The notes below the pieces were generated by a model, which saw nothing but the letters and a program-made list of their open reading frames with translations, had not been told where the DNA came from and did no database searches. A program made the translations under genes and the position numbers. 64,000 bases of DNA from Mycobacterium sp. DL440 (lineage in GTDB: Bacteria > Actinomycetota > Actinomycetes > Mycobacteriales > Mycobacteriaceae): the NCBI RefSeq assembly GCF_011745145.1, contig NZ_CP050191.1, positions 3,675,327 through 3,739,326 on the forward strand. The letters run 5' to 3'. Below, piece after piece: positions 33,448 through 42,415 of this stretch (the first letter of the stretch is position 1; each line of letters opens with the position of its first letter).

Positions 33448-35936
33448 AGTGCCTCGATCAGGACGGCCATACGCTCAGTAGGAGTTGCGGGCCGGGGCGG
33501 CTCTCCGACAGCGGCGAACGCCCGCGCGAGCACCGCGTCACGGCGACGCGCCAACTCGGCCGCCTGCGCCGACTCCGCCAACGCCTCAGCCACAATCGCC
33601 TTGAAATCCGCGAGGGTCGGCACGTCGCCGCCAGGTTGCGACCGGGGCGACGGACCGAGACTGGCGACCAGCGCAACGTCCCGGCCGTCCGGCCCCGTCA
33701 CCGCACTGTAGATCGGGAACCCGGGGCTGTTGACCGCATGCGCGCCGATCATGTCCAGACCCGCACCTGGGCAGTCACGCCAATCACCCGACAGTGGGGC
33801 GGTCATGCCCATCTGGAACGTCTCGGGATCCACGCCAGGCGCCGGCACGCCAGAGAACCAGATACCGTGCGCGTCCTCACCGACACGCACCAACCCGAAC
33901 GCGGTGCACACATTGTCGTAGTGCGCCCGCGCCGTCGCGACCGTGACACCGGGTGCGGTCGAGGCGTGGCCACCCTGAACCGTGAGCCGGCCAACGGACA
34001 GCTGCTTGCCGTCGTCGAGCATCACCTGGCTGGTGTGGAAATTCAGGTACCCGTTGCGGTTCCGAGGAGTGACCTCGCTGCCGCCGCGAATCGTGTGCCC
34101 CCACTCAGCGAGATGCCCGTAGATTCGTCCGGTCTCGGCGTTCATCGTCGGCGCGGTGGCCCGCGTCAACTGAGGGTTCTCGAACAACGCCGGATCGTAG
34201 GTCTTGACGTGGGACTGGAAGTTCTCCGCGGCCGCCGCCACCAGCGCCCGGTCCCGCGCTTCTCGATCCGCGTTCAGGCTGATGCGCGTCTCACCGAACG
34301 CCGGGATCGCAACGATCGTCGTGGCCATCACCTTGGCCTTCGTGATCGTCCGGTAGATCGGCCGCGATGGGTCGAAATTCTCGTCGGTGACAACGGTTCC
34401 GTCGTCGTAGGTTTCGAACATCTCGAACTCGCCGCCGAGGTCCACCGACGGGTTCGCGACACCGTGCGACATGAGGTCGAACGCCTTCGTCGCGTGTTCG
34501 TTGTTCAGCAGGTACCCCGAGGCCCGGACCTCACCGTCGGCGTAGGACAGGGATTCGATGACGCCGATGGTCACTGAATCGTCGTGGCCGCCCTTGGATT
34601 TCTCGCACCACTGCAACGGCAACGGTGTGTCCCGGAACGTCAGGTCGATGTCGGTCGCGAGCATCCGCCGATCGTCGGTCGGGGTCCCGATGACCGCGAA
34701 CAGCGCATCGGTGAACGTCAGATAGGTCTCAGCGTCCTCGGTGGCCATCTCATACTCCTGTTCACTCGGTGCGGCCCAGCCGCCGGACGCCACGCGCCCG
34801 ATTCCGTCGTCGGTGTCGCGCGCACGAACATTCCCCGCGCCGGCGCGCCGCTCAATTTCCTCTGCCTGGGTGCGCCCGTTCCGATTGATCGCCACGCTGT
34901 CCCGGCCATTGAGCCGTTCGGTGTGCCGATCCACCTCGTCGGGCAGCTCCTCGTCGACGGCCAGGATCCCCATGCGGCACCGGCAGTTCTTCCACTCCGC
35001 CGGCGACGCCGTGGTGTCACCGGGGAACTGGAGCTGCTCACCACCGATCGTGAAAGCCGTAGCGAGCGGGACTCGTTGGCCATCCCCAGCCCAATGCGAC
35101 GGGCGGGTCTTGCCGTCGAGCGTGCTGATCCACGTTTTCTGTAGCTCCTCGCCGGATTCGGCGGCCGACGCCTGCGCCGCAGCGAGCACCGCGTGGTTCA
35201 TCACCCCGGCCGCCTGATAACCCTGCTGCTTGGCGACGTCGCGCATCTCCGGTGATGCAGCCTGCATCACCTCATCGGCCCTGACCCGCAACACCTCCGG
35301 TCTGTTCTCCGGCACGACCTCGATAGCGATGGACGGCTCCGCCGCTGGTGCGGGCGCAACATCCGGTGCCTGGGGAGCAGACGGTGCGGTCACCTCGCCG
35401 TCCAGTGCAGGTGGTGTCCGCTCCACCTCCATCGTCGAGTTGGCCAGCGCCGCCTCAACCTTCGCCCGCACTACGCTCGGCGTCGCCGCCACGAACTCAC
35501 GCTTACTCGTCAGGAAGTCCGCCCGCGCCCGCGCCAGCACCGGTGTCGAATCGACATAGGCGACCGCCTCGAGCACCTGCTTGCGGGACAACCCGATCAG
35601 CGACGCCAGCACGATCCCCAGCACCACTGTGTCCACGTCGGGCACCACAGCATCGCCCACCGTGCCGCCGAGCTCCACCGCGGTCTCGTACACTGCCAGC
35701 GCCCACAGGATCCCCAACCCCGCCACAATCACGGTGTCGGCGTGCTGATCCCACGCGGACTGGGCCTGCGCGACCGCAGCCGGGTCCGGCGGCAGAGCCG
35801 ATGCAGTCAGCGCGGGCAGTACCGCGGCCCGGGCCCCCGGGCACCAGCGGCGCAACGCCTCCGTATACAGATCGGAGATCGCCGACTCCGCTTCGATGGT
35901 GCGCGACAACGCCTCACCCTGACCAGGCCAAAACAC
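33435..35936 (-). CDS. MuF-like minor head protein fused to capsid maturation protease
   Basis: 833 residues in the normal frame. About residues 1-210 are helical with a Pro/Ala linker; about 215-335 are a MuF domain ending in the Cys-rich KNCRCRMGIL typical of Mu gpF-like head proteins. From about 385 comes a prohead-protease-like region (DALFAVIGTPTDDRRML, LMSHGVANPSVDLGG with a candidate active Ser), then another conserved head domain up to about 760. The stop is preceded by a slippery CCCAAAA that would extend the protein into a nuclease-like domain. GTG start abuts the portal stop. Made in the head and able to enter the host with DNA, if like other MuF proteins. Confidence 0.82.
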   Translation of the reverse strand: MFWPGQGEALSRTIEAESAISDLYTEALRRWCPGARAAVLPALTASALPPDPAAVAQAQSAWDQHADTVIVAGLGILWALAVYETAVELGGTVGDAVVPDVDTVVLGIVLASLIGLSRKQVLEAVAYVDSTPVLARARADFLTSKREFVAATPSVVRAKVEAALANSTMEVERTPPALDGEVTAPSAPQAPDVAPAPAAEPSIAIEVVPENRPEVLRVRADEVMQAASPEMRDVAKQQGYQAAGVMNHAVLAAAQASAAESGEELQKTWISTLDGKTRPSHWAGDGQRVPLATAFTIGGEQLQFPGDTTASPAEWKNCRCRMGILAVDEELPDEVDRHTERLNGRDSVAINRNGRTQAEEIERRAGAGNVRARDTDDGIGRVASGGWAAPSEQEYEMATEDAETYLTFTDALFAVIGTPTDDRRMLATDIDLTFRDTPLPLQWCEKSKGGHDDSVTIGVIESLSYADGEVRASGYLLNNEHATKAFDLMSHGVANPSVDLGGEFEMFETYDDGTVVTDENFDPSRPIYRTITKAKVMATTIVAIPAFGETRISLNADREARDRALVAAAAENFQSHVKTYDPALFENPQLTRATAPTMNAETGRIYGHLAEWGHTIRGGSEVTPRNRNGYLNFHTSQVMLDDGKQLSVGRLTVQGGHASTAPGVTVATARAHYDNVCTAFGLVRVGEDAHGIWFSGVPAPGVDPETFQMGMTAPLSGDWRDCPGAGLDMIGAHAVNSPGFPIYSAVTGPDGRDVALVASLGPSPRSQPGGDVPTLADFKAIVAEALAESAQAAELARRRDAVLARAFAAVGEPPRPATPTERMAVLIEALPKA
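33441..33447 (-). promoter_or_regulatory. Slippery heptamer CCCAAAA for -1 frameshifting
   Basis: In the zero frame the sequence reads C CCA AAA G followed by the stop codon after one more codon, the X XXY YYZ arrangement. A -1 slip re-pairs CCA to CCC and AAA to AAA and enters the 198-codon open frame. GC-rich sequence downstream could form a stimulatory structure. Confidence 0.6.
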
Positions 35937-37844
35937 TCAGACCACCTGCCCGTCAACGACCTGCGCAGTCAACTCCCGCCGCGCGATCCGCTTCACCGCG
36001 GCCCGCACCCGCTTCGGATCCACACCGTGCGCAGCCGCGAACTCGTCACTGAAAATCGCGTCCCACCCCTTGATCAACCCAGCGACCTGCTCATCAGTCA
36101 CCGGATCCATCAGGCGATGCCATTCCCGCTTCGGCACACTGCGCAGCCGCGCGTACTGCGCCCGATCATTCGTCGTCACACGTCGATTACTCGCCAACTC
36201 CAACGCCCGACCGGCAAGCAGATCCACCACCGCCAGCTCGGTGTCGGTGCGGGTTGCGTGCTGCCCATCTCGGGCGTCGTCCTCGGTGTCAGGTTCCTCG
36301 CGGTCCTCCGCGCCCGGATCCTCGTCGACACCCTCACCCTGGCCGGGTGGCAACGCTGGTGTCGGCTCGGGGAAGTCGAGCGCCTGAATCGACTTGTCCA
36401 ACAACGGCAGCAGATCCCGGATCAACGCCGGGTCCTGAGACACCCGATCCTGCGCCCATTCCTGCCAACCCTCGATGGTGTTGAAGTCGTACATATCGTC
36501 ATCAGGCAGCCCGTACCTGCGTACCAGCGCGGCGGAGGTGATCGCGCCCTTCTCGTGCGCATCCTTCGCCTCGTCGGTCAGGTCCGGATCGGCGGTCAAC
36601 TGGCTGGCGTCATACCAAAGGATGTATTTGTCCGGGTCGATGTTCTCGCCCTCAAGCACGTTGCGCAGCACGCTGTCGTAGATGGCTTGGCAGATCGTTT
36701 CCATCACCGGCGCGATGTGCAGCTGGACATCCTCTTCACCGATCTGACGGGCAGACCAGTGATTGGTCGAGTTACCCAGGCCGAGCAGTCGTTCCGGCGA
36801 CATATCCAGCCCCATGGCCAGGCGGGCGATCGCATCGTTGCGCTTCCGGATTTCGGTGTCGGTTACTTCCTTGCCGAACTCCAGATGCTGGATCTTGCTG
36901 ATGTGCTCGCCCGGGGCCGCCGCGACGATTGGCACGTTGGACGCGGCGCTGTTCTCATTTTTGGCGCCCTCCTGGGACACCTGAATGATCAGCTTCTGGA
37001 GGCTGGCCGCGACCTTGCGCGGCGCGGCCGGCGCCGGAGTTCCGGGCTGGCCGGCGGCGGTCGGGGCCTGCGAATCCGGTAGCGACGCCTCCGACGGTAC
37101 GAACAGGATGCCGTTGTTGAACAGTCGCGACTCGTCAGCGTTGGCGATTTTTCGGGTCGTCCGCACAATCTCCCGCAATGGGCCCAAGCACGCCCGGACA
37201 GGCGAATCCGGCTCCGCCGCATCCTCGGCGTCCGGGTTCCACACCCGGAACATCGAGTCCCCATTGGCCGCGTCAAACTCGTGCTTCGTGCCGTCCGGCA
37301 GCTTGATCGTCACGCTGTTGCTGCGGGTGCCGAGCTCGATCTGCTTGCGGGTGACCGCGAACCACTTCTCCACCACACGCTTCCGCGCCCCGGTGCCCTC
37401 GGTGCGCATCAGGATGGCAACCCACAACTCACCCGGTACGGTCAGAACCTCGGCGATCCGTTTGACCAGTTGCGCTTGCCCCAGCGTGCCGCCGGCGATC
37501 TGGCGGACAATCTCCGCGACCCGCAAACCCTCTTTGTTGTCCGGATCGATGCTGCCCGTCGGCCGCCCACTGTCCTCGTCGATCTCCGACGCAATCAGAG
37601 ATGTTCGGGAGCACGAATTCGACCGCCACCGCACGTAATAGCCGAACTCGCCGACCTCGCGGTACATCTTCCACGCTTCGTCCTGCCAGTTGTCGCGCCG
37701 ACCCGTCATGCTCGACGAGGCCCGGAAGATCTGGGCAGGGTCGGATACGGGGGCAGACGCAGCAGTCAAAGCGCGCGGCGCGGCCACAGATGCCGTCAGC
37801 GCGCCGCGGCGACGTCGAACGATGCGCAGGTCAGTGGCGGTCAC
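35937..37844 (-). CDS. Portal protein
   Basis: 635 residues, the size and position of an actinophage portal between terminase and MuF genes. Contains SVTIKLPDGTKHEFDAANGD, RNDAIARLAMGLDMSPERLL and a central wing/stem region, typical of SPP1/HK97-type portals; the C-terminal 150 residues are acidic then basic. Forms the dodecameric DNA channel. GTG start at 37844 lies 8 nt after TACCGT, so a leaderless start is likely. Confidence 0.88.
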   Translation of the reverse strand: MTATDLRIVRRRRGALTASVAAPRALTAASAPVSDPAQIFRASSSMTGRRDNWQDEAWKMYREVGEFGYYVRWRSNSCSRTSLIASEIDEDSGRPTGSIDPDNKEGLRVAEIVRQIAGGTLGQAQLVKRIAEVLTVPGELWVAILMRTEGTGARKRVVEKWFAVTRKQIELGTRSNSVTIKLPDGTKHEFDAANGDSMFRVWNPDAEDAAEPDSPVRACLGPLREIVRTTRKIANADESRLFNNGILFVPSEASLPDSQAPTAAGQPGTPAPAAPRKVAASLQKLIIQVSQEGAKNENSAASNVPIVAAAPGEHISKIQHLEFGKEVTDTEIRKRNDAIARLAMGLDMSPERLLGLGNSTNHWSARQIGEEDVQLHIAPVMETICQAIYDSVLRNVLEGENIDPDKYILWYDASQLTADPDLTDEAKDAHEKGAITSAALVRRYGLPDDDMYDFNTIEGWQEWAQDRVSQDPALIRDLLPLLDKSIQALDFPEPTPALPPGQGEGVDEDPGAEDREEPDTEDDARDGQHATRTDTELAVVDLLAGRALELASNRRVTTNDRAQYARLRSVPKREWHRLMDPVTDEQVAGLIKGWDAIFSDEFAAAHGVDPKRVRAAVKRIARRELTAQVVDGQVV

Positions 37845-37852
37845 GAGTCAGG

Positions 37853-37858
37853 ACGGTA
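37853..37858 (-). promoter_or_regulatory. -10 box TACCGT of the portal gene
   Basis: TTACCGTCCTGACTC precedes the GTG start, matching the TTACCGTCCTG core upstream of the capsid gene. Eight bases separate the hexamer from the start codon. Confidence 0.55.
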
Positions 37859-37872
37859 ACCAAGCTGGGTGT

Positions 37873-38280
37873 TTACCCCTGCTCAATGTCCAACTCATCA
37901 GCCGACAACGGAGCCACCAGGCCAACGACATACGAGCAGGCGAGCGCCACCGGCACCACCGCCCACCACGACCAGACCAACACGTGCACCACCAGCACGG
38001 CGCCGGCCAGCGCGACCCACCAGCCGACACACCACGGGCAACCCATGAACTCGAGCGCGATGTTCCACCGGGTCTGACGGCGCCGATGCAACTCACCGAC
38101 CGTCCACTGGTCCGCCGCCTCAGCCTCTTCCGCCGCGGCCAATGCGGATCCCGCACGGCGCGCCACGAACAGGCGGGCCCAGTCCAGCACGGTGTCGTAG
38201 TTGATCAGCCGAGTCACCCGCGCGACGGCGAGCACGTAGAAGACAAGAATCAGGACGGTCAATCCGAGGTTGTGGTTCAT
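37873..38280 (-). CDS. DUF1360-like membrane protein
   Basis: 135 residues with about three transmembrane segments. ARVTRLINYDTVLDW near the N-terminus and CPWCVGWWVALA in the middle match the DUF1360 pattern seen in actinophage genes. Function unknown. TACCGT lies 8 nt before the ATG, so it likely starts its own transcript just upstream of the portal gene. Confidence 0.8.
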   Translation of the reverse strand: MNHNLGLTVLILVFYVLAVARVTRLINYDTVLDWARLFVARRAGSALAAAEEAEAADQWTVGELHRRRQTRWNIALEFMGCPWCVGWWVALAGAVLVVHVLVWSWWAVVPVALACSYVVGLVAPLSADELDIEQG

Positions 38281-38325
38281 AGCGCGAGACGGTATGACGT
38301 TGGGGTGAAGAAGGATTCGGGCCGA

Positions 38326-38874
38326 TCAGGCAGAAATCTCTAGTTCCTGGGGAACTAATGCGCTGGTAGCGGGCGCTTTTCGGTTGGCTTGCCATTCTCG
38401 GCGGCATTCCCGGCACCGTTCCTTACCGCCGTGGCGGTACGTGTTGTACGGCAACATCAGATGCCGGCCCTTGGAACAGAACCGCACACTACCGCCCACA
38501 GCGAGCGTATCGATCAACTGGTCCAGTTGCATTCGCAGCCGATCGTTTTCGCCCTGGGCCTCCGCGAGCTCCCGTCGGGTCAGCGAGTGCTGGCAGCGTT
38601 CAGCCGACAGTTCCTCACTGATCTCGCCGGTCTGCTGCTGCGCGATCTTGCACACCTGCGTCATGTCCTCGGCGCGGATCGACATCACCAGCCGGCGTGA
38701 GCATTTGGTGCGTTCGGCGATCTCCTCAGCCGTCATGCCCGCCAAGGTCAGTCCGGCAACGAGCCACGCCCGGTCCGGGTCGGACAGCTCGGTCATCGCG
38801 CGGGAAGCCTTCGGCATCGACAGGACCGCCGCGACCATCTGCGCGTCGGGCTCCCACCGGTCCGGCGTCGTCAA
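38326..38874 (-). CDS. HTH, coiled-coil and zinc-ribbon DNA-binding protein
   Basis: 182 residues. Helix-turn-helix at about 45-66 (GMTAEEIAERTKCSRRLVMS), a helical stretch with leucine-type heptads (about 95-122), and a C-terminal Cys/His module (FCSKGRHLMLPYNTY, then CRECRREW). The arrangement is common in mycobacteriophages beside terminase and portal genes. Role could be packaging recognition or late control. Start TTG at 38874 is uncertain. Confidence 0.72.
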   Translation of the reverse strand: MTTPDRWEPDAQMVAAVLSMPKASRAMTELSDPDRAWLVAGLTLAGMTAEEIAERTKCSRRLVMSIRAEDMTQVCKIAQQQTGEISEELSAERCQHSLTRRELAEAQGENDRLRMQLDQLIDTLAVGGSVRFCSKGRHLMLPYNTYRHGGKERCRECRREWQANRKAPATSALVPQELEISA

Positions 38875-38970
38875 CTCGCGGCGACCACGGTGCTCAGCAA
38901 CTCCACGACCGCCAAGATAGAACCCGAAACCGGCGCCCTATCCGGATAACCCGGCGGTTGTCACGGTTCG

Positions 38971-38995
38971 ACAGCTAAACCGTTACGGTAGCTGT
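38971..38995. promoter_or_regulatory. Nested inverted repeat
   Basis: ACAGCT and AGCTGT flank ACCGT and ACGGT around a single T, with a 2-nt bulge. A second palindrome TATCCGGATA lies at 38939-38948. Both fall in the 142-bp gap between the DUF732 gene and the HTH gene, and could be a terminator remnant or operator for the HTH protein. Confidence 0.45.
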
Positions 38996-39016
38996 GAACT
39001 GGCGCACTTCTTGGGG

Positions 39017-39367
39017 TCACCAACCATCGAGCTTGCCTCTCTGGTCCAGGCAGTAGGACCCCACGGCCCCGCCCACCTGTAGCAGTGCTTCGTCGATGGT
39101 TTGATTGGGGTTGGTTTTCGACAACCGAGAGGCCACCGAGAAGGGGTAGACGCCGTTCTCGAGGTCAATGCAGATCCGCCGCGCCTGATCCAGCAGGACC
39201 TTGTCGTCCACGCCCTCCACTCCAGCATCGGACAGTCCGTCAAGGTAGGTCTGATCGATGCTGGAATGCCGTGGGGTCTGCGACCAGATCATCAGGCCGA
39301 TGCCAACGACGGCGGCAACGATGCTCGCGAAGATCGTGATGCGAACCCAATCAGGGCTGTTCTTCAT
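39017..39367 (-). CDS. DUF732 protein, membrane-anchored
   Basis: 116 residues: a transmembrane or uncleaved signal segment (about 10-30, ITIFASIVAAVVGIGLMIW), then a DUF732 domain (about 45-112) with the pattern DQARRICIDLENG and a second Cys in VGSYCLDQ. DUF732 is a small helical exported domain that is almost limited to mycobacteria, with unknown function. Start ATG at 39367 has TATGGT 6 nt upstream. It lies in a late operon but with its own promoter-like box, so it is a candidate lysogen-expressed envelope protein. Confidence 0.82.
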   Translation of the reverse strand: MKNSPDWVRITIFASIVAAVVGIGLMIWSQTPRHSSIDQTYLDGLSDAGVEGVDDKVLLDQARRICIDLENGVYPFSVASRLSKTNPNQTIDEALLQVGGAVGSYCLDQRGKLDGW

Positions 39368-39444
39368 CGGCAGACCATAACTGAGACAGCACTCCCATAT
39401 TCGGGTAATCGCCTCTTGCGTGAGGCAACTCGCCGACAGTGTTC

Positions 39445-39699
39445 CTACGCTCGACCCGACCGGGCCCAGCACTGCCCACGATCCGCCCCGGCTGCCAACC
39501 GGATCGACGCCGCCAACTCCGGCCCGAGCGCCGCCAGCATCGCGTCGAGCACACCGCGCCGCGCCAACTCATCGACCAACGCCGACACCCGACCCGCATA
39601 CGCCGCTTTCGGATTCGCCACCGACATGCCGAGCGCCAGAGCCAACGCCGTGTCCGGCAGCGCGGCCAGACGATCATCCACCCGAGCTGGCGCCGTCAT
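39445..39699 (-). CDS. Hypothetical helical protein
   Basis: 84 residues, Ala/Leu-rich and helical (LAALPDTALALALGM, SALVDELARRGVLDAMLAAL), ending with Cys/Trp/Arg. Overlaps the upstream DUF3310 gene by ATGA. No family recognised. Confidence 0.62.
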   Translation of the reverse strand: MTAPARVDDRLAALPDTALALALGMSVANPKAAYAGRVSALVDELARRGVLDAMLAALGPELAASIRLAAGADRGQCWARSGRA

Positions 39700-40070
39700 C
39701 AGTCCAGAACCTCGCCCAACATCGCGTTCACCGCGTCCAGCGCCCGGCCGACATCGCCGCGTTTCATCGCGTCGAAGAACACCCGCCGATCGCGATCCGT
39801 TTCATACTCCAGCACCACCGCCAACCGCCGCTCGACAGTGAAGTTCCACGACCGCAAGAACGGCGCGTCGGCGTGCTCGATCGCATCCAGCAGATACCAG
39901 CGAGCCTTCTCAAGATCCTGGCGGCCGTTCTTCGCGTCGGCGCGCCACACGTACTTGAACGCGTTGCCAGCATCAAACGACAAATGCCGCGTGAATGCGA
40001 TGCACTCGATCCCGGACGGATGCCGGTAGTGCGGCGGATGATTCACGAAGTCGATGGTTTCCGAGGCCAT
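39699..40070 (-). CDS. DUF3310 family protein
   Basis: 123 residues with the DUF3310 signature VNHPPHYRHPSGIECIAFTR and NAFKYVWRADAKNGRQDLEK. The family is common in phages, sometimes annotated as a nucleotide-metabolism protein; its biochemical role is not established. TACGTT lies 7 nt before the ATG, so it may start a leaderless transcript. Confidence 0.86.
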   Translation of the reverse strand: MASETIDFVNHPPHYRHPSGIECIAFTRHLSFDAGNAFKYVWRADAKNGRQDLEKARWYLLDAIEHADAPFLRSWNFTVERRLAVVLEYETDRDRRVFFDAMKRGDVGRALDAVNAMLGEVLD

Positions 40071-40101
40071 ACGCGGGAACGTACGCCCGCATGGTGATCA
40101 G

Positions 40102-40404
40102 TCAGAACGCCTGCGGCGGCAGCTCGCCACCCGTCCAGCGCGTAATCAACTCCAGTTGCTCAGCGTCACGGTAATCCAGATCGAACGGAATGAACGTCTC
40201 GATCGGCAGCCGATGCACAGGGTCGAGCGTGACTCGGCGAAGCGAACTCTCTTCCGTAGTCCACCCCGTGGCCTGCTCAAACGACCGCACCGTCTCCACG
40301 AAGTCACGCACCCGGTGAACCCGCATCCACATCTGCCGCTCCGGATGCAATACAACGTCACCCTCGACGAGATCGGTAACCGCCACCTGCCCCGTGTTCT
40401 CCAC
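40102..40404 (-). CDS. Hypothetical phage protein
   Basis: 100 residues from GTG; beta-rich and acidic (VAVTDLVEGDVVLHPERQMW), ending TGGELPPQAF. Such short SH3- or barrel-like proteins occur in phage genomes without known function. Lies 31 bp after the terminase stop. Confidence 0.68.
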   Translation of the reverse strand: MENTGQVAVTDLVEGDVVLHPERQMWMRVHRVRDFVETVRSFEQATGWTTEESSLRRVTLDPVHRLPIETFIPFDLDYRDAEQLELITRWTGGELPPQAF

Positions 40405-40435
40405 ACCGCGAGCATCCCACGAGCTGGCCGCAGAA

Positions 40436-41995
40436 TCAGCCGACCTGCTGACGCCACCACTCCATCGACGTCACATTCCCGCCGCCACCGCCAGGCGCAA
40501 CCCCGCCCCCCGGCGAATCCAACGGGCTGGCCAAATCCCACTCCAACCCCGCCGAATGCACACACTCGTCGTGACCAATCACCAACGCCGCCAAGTTGTC
40601 CGGCTGGTGCTGGCCGGCCTGCCACGCGATCGCCTTCGCCTCGAAATCCGGGAAGTACCCGGCTAGGCGGCAGGTGCCCACCTCGAGCGCCTGCAGCAGC
40701 GCCGAGCTCCTGGCGATCGCATCCCCCACCCGCGGTCGGCCCTTCGGTGGCCACGACGTCACCCGAATCGGATGCAACACAGTGCCCTTGGTCGTCAGCT
40801 CCCGAACCCGGGCCCGCTCCAACGCCTCATTGACCACCCGCGTGTACGTCTCCCGAGCCGCGAAACCCTCCACCGTGATCTGGCTGGCCCCTACGTCGAG
40901 CGCCAACTGAACAGCCTCCCGCGCCCATTCGTCCGACGTCATCGGCGCGCTCTTGTCCGCGATCATCGCCACCACACCGCCCGACGTCATCGACGTGGCC
41001 ACCAGACCACACGCGTCGCCCTTACCCGAATCCGACGGGTCCACCGCCACCACCGTGAACACCGGCGACGACGGCGCCACCGGCAACCGCCAAGACCCCA
41101 ACCAATCCGACTTCACCAAACCACCCGCCGGCGTCGACGGCACACCCATGTACATCGCGTACCAAGCCCGCTCCCCCGACGTCCGCCGCATCGCCCCGAA
41201 ATGTTCCGGCGTATAACCCAACGCCGACACCATCGCCACACCCGGCGGCCGACGCAACGCATCCGCAATCCCCGACTCGCTGACCGCCGGAATGTTCGTG
41301 TGCCGCCACCGCTCCGGCTCCTGCGCCAACAACGCCCCCGCCAAATCCTCCTCATGCCACCTGGTCATCAACACCAAGCACGAACCACCCGGATGGATAC
41401 GCGTCGCCAACGTCGACCGGTACTCGTTCAGAATCCGCTTCCGATGCGCAGCCGAATCCGCCTCCGAAGCGTCCTTCAGCACATCGTCGATGATCATCAA
41501 ATCCGCGCCATGCCCAGTGATACCCGAGCTGATGCCCGCGGCCAGCACGCCGCCCTGATGCCCCTGCACATTCCACCGACCGACTGCGGTCTTATCCGGC
41601 GCGATGCTGTACCCGAGAAACTCGCCGTGCTCACGGATGATCGCCCGCACCTTCCGAGAATGCGTCTGCGCCAGATCATCCCCATGCGAGACGACGACGA
41701 TCCGCATATCCGGGCCCTTCATCGGAAACGCAGGATCAGGCATCAGCGCCCACACCGGCGTCCAGATCGCGAACAACTCCGACTTACCCGTCCGCGGTGG
41801 CGTGTTCACGACGTCCCGCTGGTCCGGCTCGGTCACCCACCGCACAGCGACGTCGGACAGCAGGCGAATCGTCGGCGTCACACGGAACTTCGGATCCAGC
41901 AGCCGCGCCAGCTCCGCCGGCGACGACGGGCGACGTGTGGCGCGCATGGCCTTGACGTGGCGAATGGCCGCGAGGGTCCGCACCGGGTCTGACAT
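40436..41995 (-). CDS. Terminase large subunit
   Basis: 519 residues. Walker A PPRTGKS at 66-72, Walker B LMIIDD at 166-171, and a C-terminal RNase H-like nuclease domain starting VVAVDPSDSGKGDACG at about 315. This motor cuts and pumps phage DNA into the prohead, with ATP, through the portal. Complete length for the family. Upstream lies the divergent toxin-antitoxin promoter. Confidence 0.94.
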   Translation of the reverse strand: MSDPVRTLAAIRHVKAMRATRRPSSPAELARLLDPKFRVTPTIRLLSDVAVRWVTEPDQRDVVNTPPRTGKSELFAIWTPVWALMPDPAFPMKGPDMRIVVVSHGDDLAQTHSRKVRAIIREHGEFLGYSIAPDKTAVGRWNVQGHQGGVLAAGISSGITGHGADLMIIDDVLKDASEADSAAHRKRILNEYRSTLATRIHPGGSCLVLMTRWHEEDLAGALLAQEPERWRHTNIPAVSESGIADALRRPPGVAMVSALGYTPEHFGAMRRTSGERAWYAMYMGVPSTPAGGLVKSDWLGSWRLPVAPSSPVFTVVAVDPSDSGKGDACGLVATSMTSGGVVAMIADKSAPMTSDEWAREAVQLALDVGASQITVEGFAARETYTRVVNEALERARVRELTTKGTVLHPIRVTSWPPKGRPRVGDAIARSSALLQALEVGTCRLAGYFPDFEAKAIAWQAGQHQPDNLAALVIGHDECVHSAGLEWDLASPLDSPGGGVAPGGGGGNVTSMEWWRQQVG

Positions 41996-42034
41996 GCGGC
42001 GAGAGTGTCAGTTGATGGTGCGAACAATAGTGTC

Positions 42035-42070
42035 TTGCACTTATCGAATAAGTGCCCTACACTTTAGGTT
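42035..42070 (+). promoter_or_regulatory. Promoter with operator for the toxin-antitoxin pair
   Basis: TTGCAC (42035-42040), a 17-bp spacer and TACACT (42058-42063) make a canonical sigma-A promoter. A perfect inverted repeat CACTTAT/ATAAGTG (42038-42054) fills the spacer and overlaps the -35. Seven bases after the -10 comes the ATG, so the mRNA is leaderless. The repeat is the likely site of the ribbon-helix-helix antitoxin for self-repression. Confidence 0.8.
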
Positions 42071-42403
42071 ATGGCGATCGACATCCAACCCACCGGCTGG
42101 CAGCACAGCATCACCGCCACCGAAATCTTCGCCATCATCGCCTACCCCCTCTTCCGCTACGCCATCACCACCCCCGGCTTCGAGCACCTCGCCACCTTCA
42201 TGTTCGTCGGCCGCATCAACAACGAAACCCCCATCGAGGTCGCCGCCAACGACGTCGACGGCCAGACCTGGGCCGTCTTCCACGCCATGCTCCTCACCAC
42301 CCGCGTCGCCAACGAAGTGCTTGAGGTCAGCCAAGGCGCAAAGGACCTCCGCAACGACGTTGCCGCCAAGCAACGTCCCTTCATCGGACCGCAATACACC
42401 TGA
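42071..42403 (+). CDS. BrnT-like toxin of a type II toxin-antitoxin pair
   Basis: 110 residues. Pattern WQHSITATEIFAIIAYPLFR followed by FVGRINNETPIEVAA and AVFHAMLLT resembles BrnT-type RelE-fold toxins, which usually cleave RNA. Identification is from the H-x-I-x3-EI and V-x-HAM patterns and from the following ribbon-helix-helix gene, the brnT-brnA order. Runs against the phage late operon with its own promoter. C-terminal 25 residues are an unusual charged extension. Confidence 0.65.
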   Translation: MAIDIQPTGWQHSITATEIFAIIAYPLFRYAITTPGFEHLATFMFVGRINNETPIEVAANDVDGQTWAVFHAMLLTTRVANEVLEVSQGAKDLRNDVAAKQRPFIGPQYT

Positions 42404-42415
42404 AAGGAATCCGCC

